From Lachnospiraceae bacterium (GTDB lineage Bacteria > Bacillota > Clostridia > Lachnospirales > Lachnospiraceae): a DNA stretch of 30,769 nucleotides. The notes below the pieces were generated by a model. The model was not told the origin of the DNA. It saw only the letters and a program-made list of their open reading frames with translations, and made no database searches. This document shows, piece by piece, positions 6,841 to 14,451 of the stretch. A program made the translations under genes and the position numbers. Numbering within the stretch: the stretch's first letter is position 1; each line of letters starts with the position of its first letter. The stretch spans positions 1 to 30,769 of the forward strand of contig CAAGJU010000154.1 in the NCBI GenBank assembly GCA_900770225.1. Direction: 5' to 3'.

Positions 6841-8028
6841 TTATTTGATGGGAATCCTGATAATCATATCCGACAGCGGCCACGTAGAGCACGCGTGCAC
6901 ATAATTGTACTGCTTATCCGCATGCCGCCTTCCGTCACCGGTTTCCGGCACGAAGTAATCGCCCTCCACAACCTTTGTGCGGCACCATCCGCAGGCACCG
7001 GAGCGGCATCGCGTGTTGTTCGGGATGCCGGCGCGTTCCAGAGAGACCGCGATCGGATCCAGGGAAGACGCTTCAATGACGTCGTCCTGAATGCCGCGGA
7101 GCACATGGATATGGAAGGTCGCCGGCTTTGCGTCCGCCGGATATCCCTTCGCCTTCGTCACATCGCGCGGTGCGCCGAACACCTCCATGCGGATGCGGCG
7201 CTTCGGCACGTTCAGCTTCGCCAGCTCGCCGGAGACAAAATTGTACATCGGCAGCGGGCCGCAGACGAAGTATGTCGTGTCATCGGCAGAATATTTTTTG
7301 ATGAGGTCAGCTGTAAGAAAGCCTTTTTCACCGTCGTAATCCTCGTCACCGGAGATGACGTTCACGAATCTGACGCGGTCGGACTGAATGGCAGAGAGCT
7401 GCTTCTCCAGAATGATATCCTTCGTCGAGACAGAGCCGTACAGGATCGTGAGATCCATATCCAGCGTGCCGTGCTCGATCTCTTTCGCCATGGAATAGAA
7501 CGGCGTGATGCCTGATCCGCCCGCGAGGCCGACCACATGGCGTGCGTCGCGCAGCGGCTCATAGTAAAATTCACCGAACGGCAGGTGCGCCGTGAAGGTA
7601 TCGCCGACTTTGACGTTGCTGTAGATCCAGCTGCTCGCAAAGCCGGTGCCGGGCTTGCCGTTTCTTATTGTCAGGCCGAAAAACGGCTGTTCACCTGTTC
7701 TCGCCTGGTAAGGCGCGCTGCAGATGGAGTACGGACGCTCGGTGACGGTATCGCCGATCTTCAGATCAAGGGCGCAGTACTGGCCGGCCTGGAACGGCGG
7801 AAGCTTATCGCCCTGGTCGGCAACAAAAGTAAACATGCGCGCCGTCGGCGATACATCTTCTACCTTAATGACCTTTACATGCGTGACAGCCGGGTGAAGT
7901 TCTCTTGCCAGGTCCGCGATCGGATCCGTGTAGTGATTCTCCGGACTTCCGCTCCGGATGAGTTCCCGTCTTGCCTTTGTCACACGGCTGGCGCCGGTGA
8001 CATCTTTCAGAAATCCGTTGATCTTCAT
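6841..8028 (-). CDS. Ferredoxin-NADP reductase-like protein with 2Fe-2S domain
   Basis: This 395-aa protein moves electrons between a pyridine nucleotide, a flavin and a plant-type 2Fe-2S cluster. After about 50 unassigned residues comes an FAD barrel with RPYS (98-101), then the nucleotide-binding half with GGSGITPF (170-177) and CGP (256-258). The C-terminal ferredoxin has C341, C346, C349 and C380 in CX4CX2CX30C spacing. This architecture is shared with phenol hydroxylase/CDP-glucoseen-reductase-type electron suppliers. The ATG at 8028 overlaps the stop of the saturase-like gene (ATGA) and follows GGGAGGG, so the two are translationally coupled. It is probably the electron donor of that flavoprotein. 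The direction of electron flow is not visible from sequence. Confidence 0.88.
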   Translation of the reverse strand: MKINGFLKDVTGASRVTKARRELIRSGSPENHYTDPIADLARELHPAVTHVKVIKVEDVSPTARMFTFVADQGDKLPPFQAGQYCALDLKIGDTVTERPYSICSAPYQARTGEQPFFGLTIRNGKPGTGFASSWIYSNVKVGDTFTAHLPFGEFYYEPLRDARHVVGLAGGSGITPFYSMAKEIEHGTLDMDLTILYGSVSTKDIILEKQLSAIQSDRVRFVNVISGDEDYDGEKGFLTADLIKKYSADDTTYFVCGPLPMYNFVSGELAKLNVPKRRIRMEVFGAPRDVTKAKGYPADAKPATFHIHVLRGIQDDVIEASSLDPIAVSLERAGIPNNTRCRSGACGWCRTKVVEGDYFVPETGDGRRHADKQYNYVHACSTWPLSDMIIRIPIK

Positions 8029-9578
8029 GATGCACCCTCCCCCATCCATGTGAGAATTGCCCTGGCGGCTATTTTTCCGTTGTTGATGTTGCAGGCCATG
8101 CCGTTGCCGACGAGCTGGTGGCTCGCGCAGCCGATCAGGACCTTGATGTACTGGTCGCGGTCAAAGTCGCCGAGACGGGCGACGACGGAGTTCGTCATCG
8201 TGTGCTGATAGCCGTATACGCCGCCGCGGTAGTCGCCTGTATAGCGTGCGATGGTGGCAGGCGTCTCGATTTCGATGTCGATGATGTGATCCAGCAGGTT
8301 CACGCCGAGCTGGGCGGAGACTTTTTCAATCATCTCCTTTGCGATGCGGCGCTTGGTCTCGTAGTAAGCGTCGGCAGTCACGCCGAAAAAGCTCTCCGGC
8401 AGCGGCAGCACCGTGATGGAGAGAGATGTCTCGCCTTCGGGCATGCAGTCAGGGTTCGCGAGGTTGAGGCAGATCGTGGAGAGATTGCTCCAGCCGCCTG
8501 CCTTGCGCCCCTGCTCCCAGAACACCTCGGAATCGAATGGAATGTCCGAGGAAAATACGGAATAGGAGTGGATGTTCAGCTCCTCCGGAGATGCGTCGAG
8601 GTGCATCACGACAGAAAAACAGGTGACGCTCATCGGCATGCTGTTGGCGTATTTCCGTGCGATCACGGGCACTTCGGAAGCCGGCTCGATCATCCGCTCA
8701 TAGACGGTATTCGGGTAAGGCGCGCTGGCCACGTAATCACAGTGGATCACGTCACCGCGGGAAGTGCGCACGCCGCAGACGCGGCCGTCTTTCACAAGGA
8801 TTTTCTCCACGTTCTGGCAGTACTCGTACTGAACGCCCAGGTCGACGCATTTTTCCATCATGGCGAGGCTCATCTCGTGGGAGAAACCGCGCGCCACATA
8901 GGAGCCGCCGACCATGTAGTCAGCCATGAGAAAAGCATAGATCGTGAACGGCAGAGACTGGATCGGCTGTCCCACATACACCCAGTAGGCAGACAGGATC
9001 TTGACGACGCTGTCGGGGAGATGCACGTATTTGCTGATGACCTCTGTGGCAGAGTAGCCGGCCGTCTTCGCGAGTTCCTCGTGATTCTTCAGGAGCTCAA
9101 GGTTGGAGGCTGTGTGCTCATTCAGATAGAGGACGGAATTATATACTTTGACGCACAGGTCAAGGAGCTTGTTGACATCGTCCTTTGTGCCGGGATACTG
9201 CGCCTCGATCTCGTCGGCGCAGATGAAACTGCCGTCTTCGCGGCGTCCTGCGTGAAGCGTGATTTTTATCCCGTCCTTCGGAGAGTCGAGCTCATAGGCC
9301 TCGGGAACGCGGAGCCATTTGATGACGACGCCCATCGCGTCCAGATACTGGCGGATGAACAGGGGATTTTCCTGCGGACCGAGGGACATCATCTCGTGCA
9401 GTGTTGCCTCGATCTCCGTGCCGCTGCGGACGAAGCTGGTCGCGATGCCGCCGGGAAGATTGTGCCGCTCGAGGACGAGGACATCCTTGCCCGCCTTCGC
9501 GAGGCTCATGGCACAGCTCATGCCGGCCAGAGCGCCGCCGATGACGACGACATCATAGTGATCTTTGTAAAATGACAT
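8025..9578 (-). CDS. Retinol-saturase/phytoene-desaturase-like flavoprotein
   Basis: A 517-aa member of the CrtI/RetSat flavin amine oxidase-like superfamily, whose members desaturate, isomerise or saturate long polyene lipids. The N-terminal dinucleotide fold reads GGALAG (14-19, with Ala where the second Gly is usual), ends its second strand with Glu37, and has LPGG (41-44). The C-terminal part (HQLVGNGMACNINNGKIAAR, near the end) is the usual second FAD-contact region. No phytoene synthase or other carotenoid gene is near. The neighbours are a fatty acid isomerase upstream and a coupled reductase downstream. I infer a double-bond reductase or isomerase acting on conjugated fatty acyl chains. 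The ribosome site is AAGAGGT. Confidence 0.8.
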   Translation of the reverse strand: MSFYKDHYDVVVIGGALAGMSCAMSLAKAGKDVLVLERHNLPGGIATSFVRSGTEIEATLHEMMSLGPQENPLFIRQYLDAMGVVIKWLRVPEAYELDSPKDGIKITLHAGRREDGSFICADEIEAQYPGTKDDVNKLLDLCVKVYNSVLYLNEHTASNLELLKNHEELAKTAGYSATEVISKYVHLPDSVVKILSAYWVYVGQPIQSLPFTIYAFLMADYMVGGSYVARGFSHEMSLAMMEKCVDLGVQYEYCQNVEKILVKDGRVCGVRTSRGDVIHCDYVASAPYPNTVYERMIEPASEVPVIARKYANSMPMSVTCFSVVMHLDASPEELNIHSYSVFSSDIPFDSEVFWEQGRKAGGWSNLSTICLNLANPDCMPEGETSLSITVLPLPESFFGVTADAYYETKRRIAKEMIEKVSAQLGVNLLDHIIDIEIETPATIARYTGDYRGGVYGYQHTMTNSVVARLGDFDRDQYIKVLIGCASHQLVGNGMACNINNGKIAARAILTWMGEGAS

Positions 9579-9799
9579 ATATTTTTACCTCTTGAATTTG
9601 ATTCAGGCCGTTGACACGCAGACATTCCCGGACCTGTGAAGCAGATGCGGAAAACGTCATGTGCGAACGGCCTGATACACACAAATGAAGCACGCGCCGC
9701 GTGCATGATACATTTTCAGTGCGGACGGAGCCCGCGTGTCATGGACCCGCCGGCAACCGAAAGCTGAAGCAATGACAGATCGTCTGTCAATCGGGCTGC
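9579..9799 (-). other. Gap between isomerase and saturase genes, with hairpins
   Basis: A 9-bp inverted repeat (CAGGCCGTT 9604-9612, AACGGCCTG 9666-9674), a tight 15-base palindrome at 9690-9704, and a 7-bp hairpin TGACAGA/TCTGTCA (9773-9789) right after the isomerase stop lie here. None is followed by a T-run on the minus strand. Read-through from the isomerase into the saturase gene is therefore plausible, with processing or attenuation possible. Confidence 0.5.
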
Positions 9800-11155
9800 T
9801 TAGAAGAAGCGCTCCACGAGCTCGCGGCTGTACTCACAGGTCTCGTCCATGTCGCCGAAGCTCATAACTTCGCCGGCATAGTAGGTATCGTATCTGCCCT
9901 GCATGGATTCTACCTTGTCGTACCAGCCCGATGCGTAATCGTCGGAGTAGATGTGCGGGAAGTAGTACCAGTCGCGCTCAAGGATGACTTCGCTGGCAGG
10001 ATTCTTCATGTCCTCCAGATCGTGAAGTACGGTCGCCTTGCAGTTGTCATACGGAATCTCCGGAACGTTCAGCGCGTTGCGGAGTGCGTAGGTTGTGATC
10101 GGCTGGTTGACGTCGTCGCGCCATCTTCTGTAATAAACCATGAGGTGTCCGTAACGGTCCTTCTGCATGTTGTCAAAAATGTAGTAGGAGATATCCGGAT
10201 GATCCTCGGGTTTCGTCAGGAAGGCGAGAACGTCATAGCGCTCGAAGTCGATCTTCGAGAAGTATTCCTTCTCATCTTCTCTGGCATCTGCGTATTCAGG
10301 GAAATACTGCAGCGGCGCCGTGACGATAAGCTTATCGTATTCCTCGACGTTTCCGTTGACGGTGACGTATACCTTGCCGTCCTTTCTCTCGATCTGTGTG
10401 ATATCGGAGTTGAGGCGGGCGTGATTTTTCAGCTTGTCGTTCAGATGCTCCCAGATAGACTGCGTGCCGTCTTTCCATGTCCAGAGGTTGATCTTGACGA
10501 AGTTCATCGTGGTCTGGAAATCCAGATACTTCAGAACGTAAGCGGCAGGAATGTCCTCGAAGTAGCCGTAGCCGAAGGAAGTATACGGTCCGATCCAGAT
10601 ATCCTGGATGTCTTCCACGCCGTTTTTCTTACAGAATTCGGAGAATGGCAGCGCGAGATCCTTCAGATTCTCATTGACGCCGGAAACGGGCTCGCGGCTT
10701 GGCGTAACGGCGAAGCCGTCGTATCGTCCCTGTGCCACGCCGCGGTGACCGTTGACATCATATCCTTTGTATTTCGTCTCCAGAAGCTCAGCCAGCTTTT
10801 TTACCTGCTTCTGCATGGAGAGCAGATGCGGGATCTTCAGCGGGTTCTTCTTCGGATTGAAAGGCTCGATGACCCTGCCTTCTTTGTTCTTGTAGTTGCG
10901 GTTCAACTGCGGGCCATCATGCGTGATACCGCAGAATTCCTCTACATCGTGAACCGCGTAATAGGACGGCACGCCCATGATGGCGCCCATCTCATAGCGG
11001 CGGCCGTTATACGTCGGGCTGTAGCATTTGCCGCCGACGTGATCACTTTTCTCAAGGATGGTATAGTCGGTGTAGCCCTTCTTCTCGAGATACATGCCTG
11101 CGGAAAGGCCGGCCGGGCCACCGCCGATGATACAGATTTTTGTGTTCTTCTCCAT
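9800..11155 (-). CDS. Polyunsaturated fatty acid (linoleate) isomerase
   Basis: This FAD protein of 451 aa resembles, from memory, Cutibacterium acnes polyenoic fatty acid isomerase (about 424 aa), which turns linoleic acid into trans-10,cis-12 conjugated linoleic acid without net redox change. Shared landmarks are GGGPAG (11-16), Glu35 with HVGGKC (39-44), MGAIMGVPSYY (56-66), the KYKGYDVNGH stretch, AAYVLKYLDF, LWTWKDGTQ, and the C-terminal YAGEVMSFGD. The start at 11155 follows AGGAGGAGG; an upstream in-frame ATG (11275) would only add unrelated residues. A hairpin at 11177-11197 and the family III hairpin lie in its leader. It is the first gene of the minus-strand operon and diverges from an acyl ligase gene. 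The family call is strong; the exact substrate is inferred. Confidence 0.88.
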   Translation of the reverse strand: MEKNTKICIIGGGPAGLSAGMYLEKKGYTDYTILEKSDHVGGKCYSPTYNGRRYEMGAIMGVPSYYAVHDVEEFCGITHDGPQLNRNYKNKEGRVIEPFNPKKNPLKIPHLLSMQKQVKKLAELLETKYKGYDVNGHRGVAQGRYDGFAVTPSREPVSGVNENLKDLALPFSEFCKKNGVEDIQDIWIGPYTSFGYGYFEDIPAAYVLKYLDFQTTMNFVKINLWTWKDGTQSIWEHLNDKLKNHARLNSDITQIERKDGKVYVTVNGNVEEYDKLIVTAPLQYFPEYADAREDEKEYFSKIDFERYDVLAFLTKPEDHPDISYYIFDNMQKDRYGHLMVYYRRWRDDVNQPITTYALRNALNVPEIPYDNCKATVLHDLEDMKNPASEVILERDWYYFPHIYSDDYASGWYDKVESMQGRYDTYYAGEVMSFGDMDETCEYSRELVERFF

Positions 11156-11176
11156 AAATCTTTCCTCCTCCTTGTT

Positions 11177-11197
11177 CTGATACACCCCGCGTATCAG
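11177..11197 (-). promoter_or_regulatory. Hairpin next to the isomerase ribosome binding site
   Basis: CTGATAC and GTATCAG form a perfect 7-bp stem around a 7-nt loop. In the mRNA it ends a few bases before the AGGAGGAGG ribosome site at about 11163-11171. It could stabilise the message or modulate ribosome access. Confidence 0.5.
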
Positions 11198-11293
11198 ATG
11201 TTCCGTGTTTTTACTGACGCGTCTGGTATTTTCAGGACACGGGCACAGGCCTGCGTTTCCCGATGCTGTAAACACGCATTTACAGAGACGTGG

Positions 11294-11357
11294 ATGTCAA
11301 TCAGTTATTCCCCTGCCTTTGCACAGGGATAACGCAGGTGATGACTTCTGACACTGC
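11294..11357 (-). repeat. Structured hairpin element, family III, copy 2
   Basis: This is the minus-strand counterpart of the element at 324-387: same length, no gaps, 75 percent identity by hand count. Two stem pairs differ in a compensatory way (C-G to T-A, A-T to G-C). Two more become wobble pairs, three are broken, and both bulged A positions are kept. It would be close to the 5' end of the isomerase mRNA if the TGGTATATA box is used. Confidence 0.65.
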
Positions 11358-11422
11358 TAACGTGTATATACCATGTGCGTTTCATACATTTCATGATTAT
11401 CATAGCATATCACCTGCAGTTT

Positions 11423-11440
11423 TTGTGGAAATATGCACAA
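11423..11440. promoter_or_regulatory. TTGTG-N8-CACAA palindrome, candidate operator
   Basis: A perfect 5-bp inverted repeat with an 8-base spacer lies in the AT-rich part of the divergent region, about 60 bases upstream of the ligase start. It is shaped like a dimeric regulator site; which regulator cannot be told. Confidence 0.35.
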
Positions 11441-11501
11441 AAAAATAACGAAAATTTGTTTTTTATACGGCAAAATGCAGAATCTATGCTATACTGAGAT
11501 C

Positions 11502-12935
11502 ATGAAAAGACAAAATCATGCATTACATCTGGAGGAGCTGTTCAGGCAGCAGGCGGAGCAAATCCCCGGAATGACGGCTGTGAAATATCAGGAACCGGCG
11601 GGAAGCGGTGAGGTTATCAGCGTGACCTACAGGCAGTTGTATGAGGATGTGCTTAAAAGGACTGCTGAGATTGCAGACAGCGTGATCAGCCCGGCCGTGA
11701 CCACAGCCGGCGGAGAGAGCCAGACGGCAGAAGCGAAGGGAGAAGGAGCGCTTTCTCAGGCAGAAATCTCTCCGACGGAAGGCATCATTGTGGACGGTTC
11801 CTATGCGTCTGTGATAGAAATTTTTGCCGCTAATGCGGCGGGACTGACCGTGGTGATGATGGAACCGCTGGCCGATCCTGCCCTGATGAAGAAGCGGCTG
11901 GCCGCCACGGATGTGAACCGGCTCTGGACATGGGGAGGCGTAGAGGAAATCAGCAGCAGCCCTGTCAGGGGAAAGAAGAACAGGATTCTCTTCTTCACAT
12001 CGGGCACGACGGAGAGCGCGAGGGCAGTTATACTGACCGGTGATTCTCTGCTCGCATCGGCGTACAACGGAACGGCTGATCTGCCGCTTACGACCGGTGA
12101 CACACTCCTGTGCATGCTTCCGCTGTTTCACGTTTTTGGCTTCGTATGCGGGCTCCTCTGGGGGCTTGTCAACGGCGCCTGCGTTGCACTCGGCAGGGGC
12201 GAGCGTCATATGATGGATGATCTTACATTTTTCCATCCGACGACGGTTTCACTGGTGCCGGTGCTCTTTGAGTTCCTGTTGAAAAGAAACCTGTTCAACA
12301 GGGAACTGCGGACCATCCTGATCGGCGCGGGCGGCTGTCCGAAGGAATCCATTGAGATGGCGCAGCATAAGGGCATCCGGGTGTGCTTCGGCTACGGGCT
12401 CACGGAGACGTCCTCCGGTGTGGCGATCAGCGTGGGCGGCGACCCGTATGCGATGAAGGTGTGCGTTGAAGACAGGGTGACCATAACAGAGGAAGGTGAA
12501 ATCCTCGTGGAGTCGCCGGCATGCATGATGGAGGGGTATTACCGCAACCCGGAGGCGACAAATGCCGTGCTGAAGGACGGTGTGCTGCACACGGGCGATA
12601 TCGGATTCATTGACAGCGGTGGAAAACTGCATATCACCGGAAGAATCAAGGATATCCTCGTGCTGCCCGACGGGACAAAAATTTTTCTGCCGGAATACGA
12701 GGCAATCCTGGCGAGGGCTCTGCCGGATCTGCAGATCGCCTGCGGAGAGAAAAACGGAGAGGTGATCCTCTATTACTACGGCGATATGCCAGAAGCCGAG
12801 GTGGAGCGCGTGCTGCACGGACTCATGGGCCTTATGCCCCGCGGACATCAGGTGCGGCGGATCGTGCGGCGTAAAGAACCGATTCCCAGGAATTCAGCGG
12901 GGAAGATTGTTCGGAGCAAACTCTCTGAAAACTGA
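11502..12935 (+). CDS. AMP-forming acyl ligase (acyl-ACP or acyl-CoA synthetase)
   Basis: This 477-aa adenylating enzyme activates a carboxylic acid with ATP and transfers the acyl group to a thiol. It shows the phosphate loop TSGTT (166-170), YGLTE (298-302), TGD (364-366), GRIKD (380-384) and the C-terminal NSAGK with the catalytic Lys468. It is somewhat shorter than typical acyl-CoA synthetases. An unusual Ala/Gly/Glu-rich insert lies at about residues 60-90. The ACP gene downstream suggests acyl-ACP ligation of a fatty acid, possibly the isomerase product. The start at 11502 is chosen because the hydrophilic N terminus begins there and a TATACT box lies just upstream; its ribosome site is poor, so the start is the least certain point. 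Confidence 0.85.
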   Translation: MKRQNHALHLEELFRQQAEQIPGMTAVKYQEPAGSGEVISVTYRQLYEDVLKRTAEIADSVISPAVTTAGGESQTAEAKGEGALSQAEISPTEGIIVDGSYASVIEIFAANAAGLTVVMMEPLADPALMKKRLAATDVNRLWTWGGVEEISSSPVRGKKNRILFFTSGTTESARAVILTGDSLLASAYNGTADLPLTTGDTLLCMLPLFHVFGFVCGLLWGLVNGACVALGRGERHMMDDLTFFHPTTVSLVPVLFEFLLKRNLFNRELRTILIGAGGCPKESIEMAQHKGIRVCFGYGLTETSSGVAISVGGDPYAMKVCVEDRVTITEEGEILVESPACMMEGYYRNPEATNAVLKDGVLHTGDIGFIDSGGKLHITGRIKDILVLPDGTKIFLPEYEAILARALPDLQIACGEKNGEVILYYYGDMPEAEVERVLHGLMGLMPRGHQVRRIVRRKEPIPRNSAGKIVRSKLSEN

Positions 12936-12963
12936 AAATACAGCGCATGAATGCCGGAGACAC

Positions 12964-13062
12964 GAGATGGCAGATATTTTCACCTGCTGGAAACATGAGG
13001 TGACAGATATTTTCATCTGCAGGAAACATGAGACGGCAGATATTTTTATCCGCGGCAGGCGT
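12964..13062 (+). repeat. Tandem repeat, 33-bp period, three units
   Basis: Units begin at 12964, 12997 and 13030. Units 1 and 2 differ at few positions; unit 3 decays after about 25 bases. Each contains CAGATATTTT followed by a partial inverse (CAYCTG). The array fills much of the gap between the ligase stop and the ACP start. It can be read in frame on the plus strand (11-residue repeat of the type HEVTDIFICRK), but that frame has no start signal and is probably not a gene. Confidence 0.8.
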
Positions 13063-13182
13063 GATACACTGAAGGAAACGCAGTATACGCGGGTTTTGTG
13101 ATCGTGATACAGAAAAACAGATAACAGGGGAAGGAGCGCATCGGTCCGTCGGCAGGCGGGCCGTTATGCGTACATGTGAAAA

Positions 13183-13452
13183 ATGGCAGATCAGAAGCTG
13201 ACAAGGGAAGACGTGATCACCAGGGCGAAGAAAGTGATCATGGATAATGTACCGGAGATGGTCACCGGGGAACTGACGGAGGAGACGCGGCTCAATACGG
13301 AGACACATATCGACTCGATGGGCTTCATCCTTGTGATGGCGAAGCTGGAGGGTGAATTCAATGCGCATGTGCCGGATGAGGAGTGGATGAAGATCGTGAC
13401 ACTCGGAGATGTGGCGGATGCGATCATGCGTCATATGGAGCCGGCCAGATGA
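13183..13452 (+). CDS. Dedicated acyl carrier protein
   Basis: An 89-aa acyl carrier protein that holds an acyl chain on a phosphopantetheine arm. The attachment site is DSMG (44-47) with Ser45, set between acidic helices as in other carriers. It is not in a fatty acid synthesis operon but between an acyl ligase and an acyl-ACP thioesterase, so it probably serves this pathway alone. A stop codon lies in frame 4 bases upstream of the start, so 13183 is the earliest possible start. The immediate ribosome site is poor; a good GGGGAAGGAG lies about 45 bases further up. The gene overlaps the thioesterase start by 4 bases. Confidence 0.9.
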   Translation: MADQKLTREDVITRAKKVIMDNVPEMVTGELTEETRLNTETHIDSMGFILVMAKLEGEFNAHVPDEEWMKIVTLGDVADAIMRHMEPAR

Positions 13453-14312
13453 TGTATACCATGACGTTTCGACTGAAGAGCAGAGATGTGAACCGCTACC
13501 GGCGGCTCCGGACCTCCCGCTTCGTGGAAATCGCGCAGGAGTGTTCGATTGCTCACACAACAGCGCTTGGCTTCGGCCGTGAGAAGACACTCGACAGAGG
13601 GCTTATCTGGGTGGTCGGACAGCAGCATTTTGATTTTTATCGTCTGCCGCTTTATGACGAGGAAGTGACGATGACAACCTGGCCGGGCAGGACACGGCAT
13701 CTGCTTTTTCCGAGATTTTTCCGCCTGACGTCTGCGGCAACGGGAGAGAAGCTGGCGGAAGGATGCACACTGTGGGTGCTGTGCAGCGCGGAGACAAGAA
13801 GTGCTGTCTTCCCGGAAAAATACGGAATCGTCATCGAAGAGGATCCTGACGAGGCACCGCTTCCGCTTCCGAATCTGATCAGGGGTTTCGGGAAGGGGAC
13901 GGAGAGGGACTTTACGGTGCCTTTTTCCTGGTGCGATCTGAACGGACATATGAACAATGCCAGGTATTTTGATCTGCTGGAAAATGTATGCCCGCCGGCT
14001 GAAAACTGGCAGCTCAGGTCGGCGGATGCCGAATACCGCGGGGAAGCACTTTTCAATCAGACATACCGGATGGAAACGCTGCATCAGCCCGGCAGGAGGG
14101 CTGATTCTGAAACTTCTGTTGTATCAGAAGAAGCCGGGCCGCAATCGGCGTCTGCGCAGGAACAGAACAGAGACTGCGGGCCGGGTGGAGAGAAAGCCTG
14201 CGATGATGTGAAGCAGCAGATGCGCAGCGATGACGTCCGCATGCTCACGCTGAAGGATGAACAGAGCCGGATCCTTTGCAGGGTTCGCATGGCGGGGACG
14301 GAAGTGCACTGA
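13449..14312 (+). CDS. Acyl-ACP thioesterase (FatA/FatB-like)
   Basis: This 287-aa double hot-dog enzyme hydrolyses acyl-ACP to free fatty acid. The second half has the catalytic pattern CDLNGHMNNARYFD (162-175), with Asp163, Asn165 and His167 as in plant and bacterial FatA/B enzymes. Residues about 214-262 are a low-complexity hydrophilic insert within the second hot-dog domain, making the protein longer than the usual 240-260 aa. The ATG at 13449 overlaps the ACP stop (ATGA), so the carrier and its unloading enzyme are co-translated. It would release the finished chain from the carrier. Confidence 0.9.
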   Translation: MMYTMTFRLKSRDVNRYRRLRTSRFVEIAQECSIAHTTALGFGREKTLDRGLIWVVGQQHFDFYRLPLYDEEVTMTTWPGRTRHLLFPRFFRLTSAATGEKLAEGCTLWVLCSAETRSAVFPEKYGIVIEEDPDEAPLPLPNLIRGFGKGTERDFTVPFSWCDLNGHMNNARYFDLLENVCPPAENWQLRSADAEYRGEALFNQTYRMETLHQPGRRADSETSVVSEEAGPQSASAQEQNRDCGPGGEKACDDVKQQMRSDDVRMLTLKDEQSRILCRVRMAGTEVH

Positions 14313-14451
14313 GATAAGTCACACCTTCAGATGAACAGGAAGAATCTGCATCGGACGAAATCCTGTGCGCTGTATGCGTGATCAGGCGGTTGATTTTTGC
14401 CTGAAAGCAATGTCGCTGGGCGATGCAGGCAGTAAGAGGAGGGAAAGAAAA

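Larger units (their letters stand above)
11156..11501. promoter_or_regulatory. Divergent control region between isomerase and ligase operons
   Basis: This 346-base gap holds a hairpin close to the isomerase ribosome site (11177-11197), a CTGTAAA/TTTACAG inverted repeat (11266-11285), the family III hairpin (11294-11357, minus sense), and an extended -10-like TGGTATATA on the minus strand near 11366-11374. It also holds a TTGTG/CACAA palindrome (11423-11440) and a TATACT at 11490-11495 for the plus side. The concentration of palindromes suggests joint control of the two operons. Confidence 0.5.

Noticed and set aside
8025..9578. Carotenoid biosynthesis gene (phytoene desaturase)
   Set aside because: No phytoene synthase or isoprenoid genes nearby; the neighbours are fatty acid genes and a reductase.
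12907..13101. Small open frame across the 33-bp repeat array
   Set aside because: No start signal, and it owes its openness to the repeat. It overlaps the ligase end.
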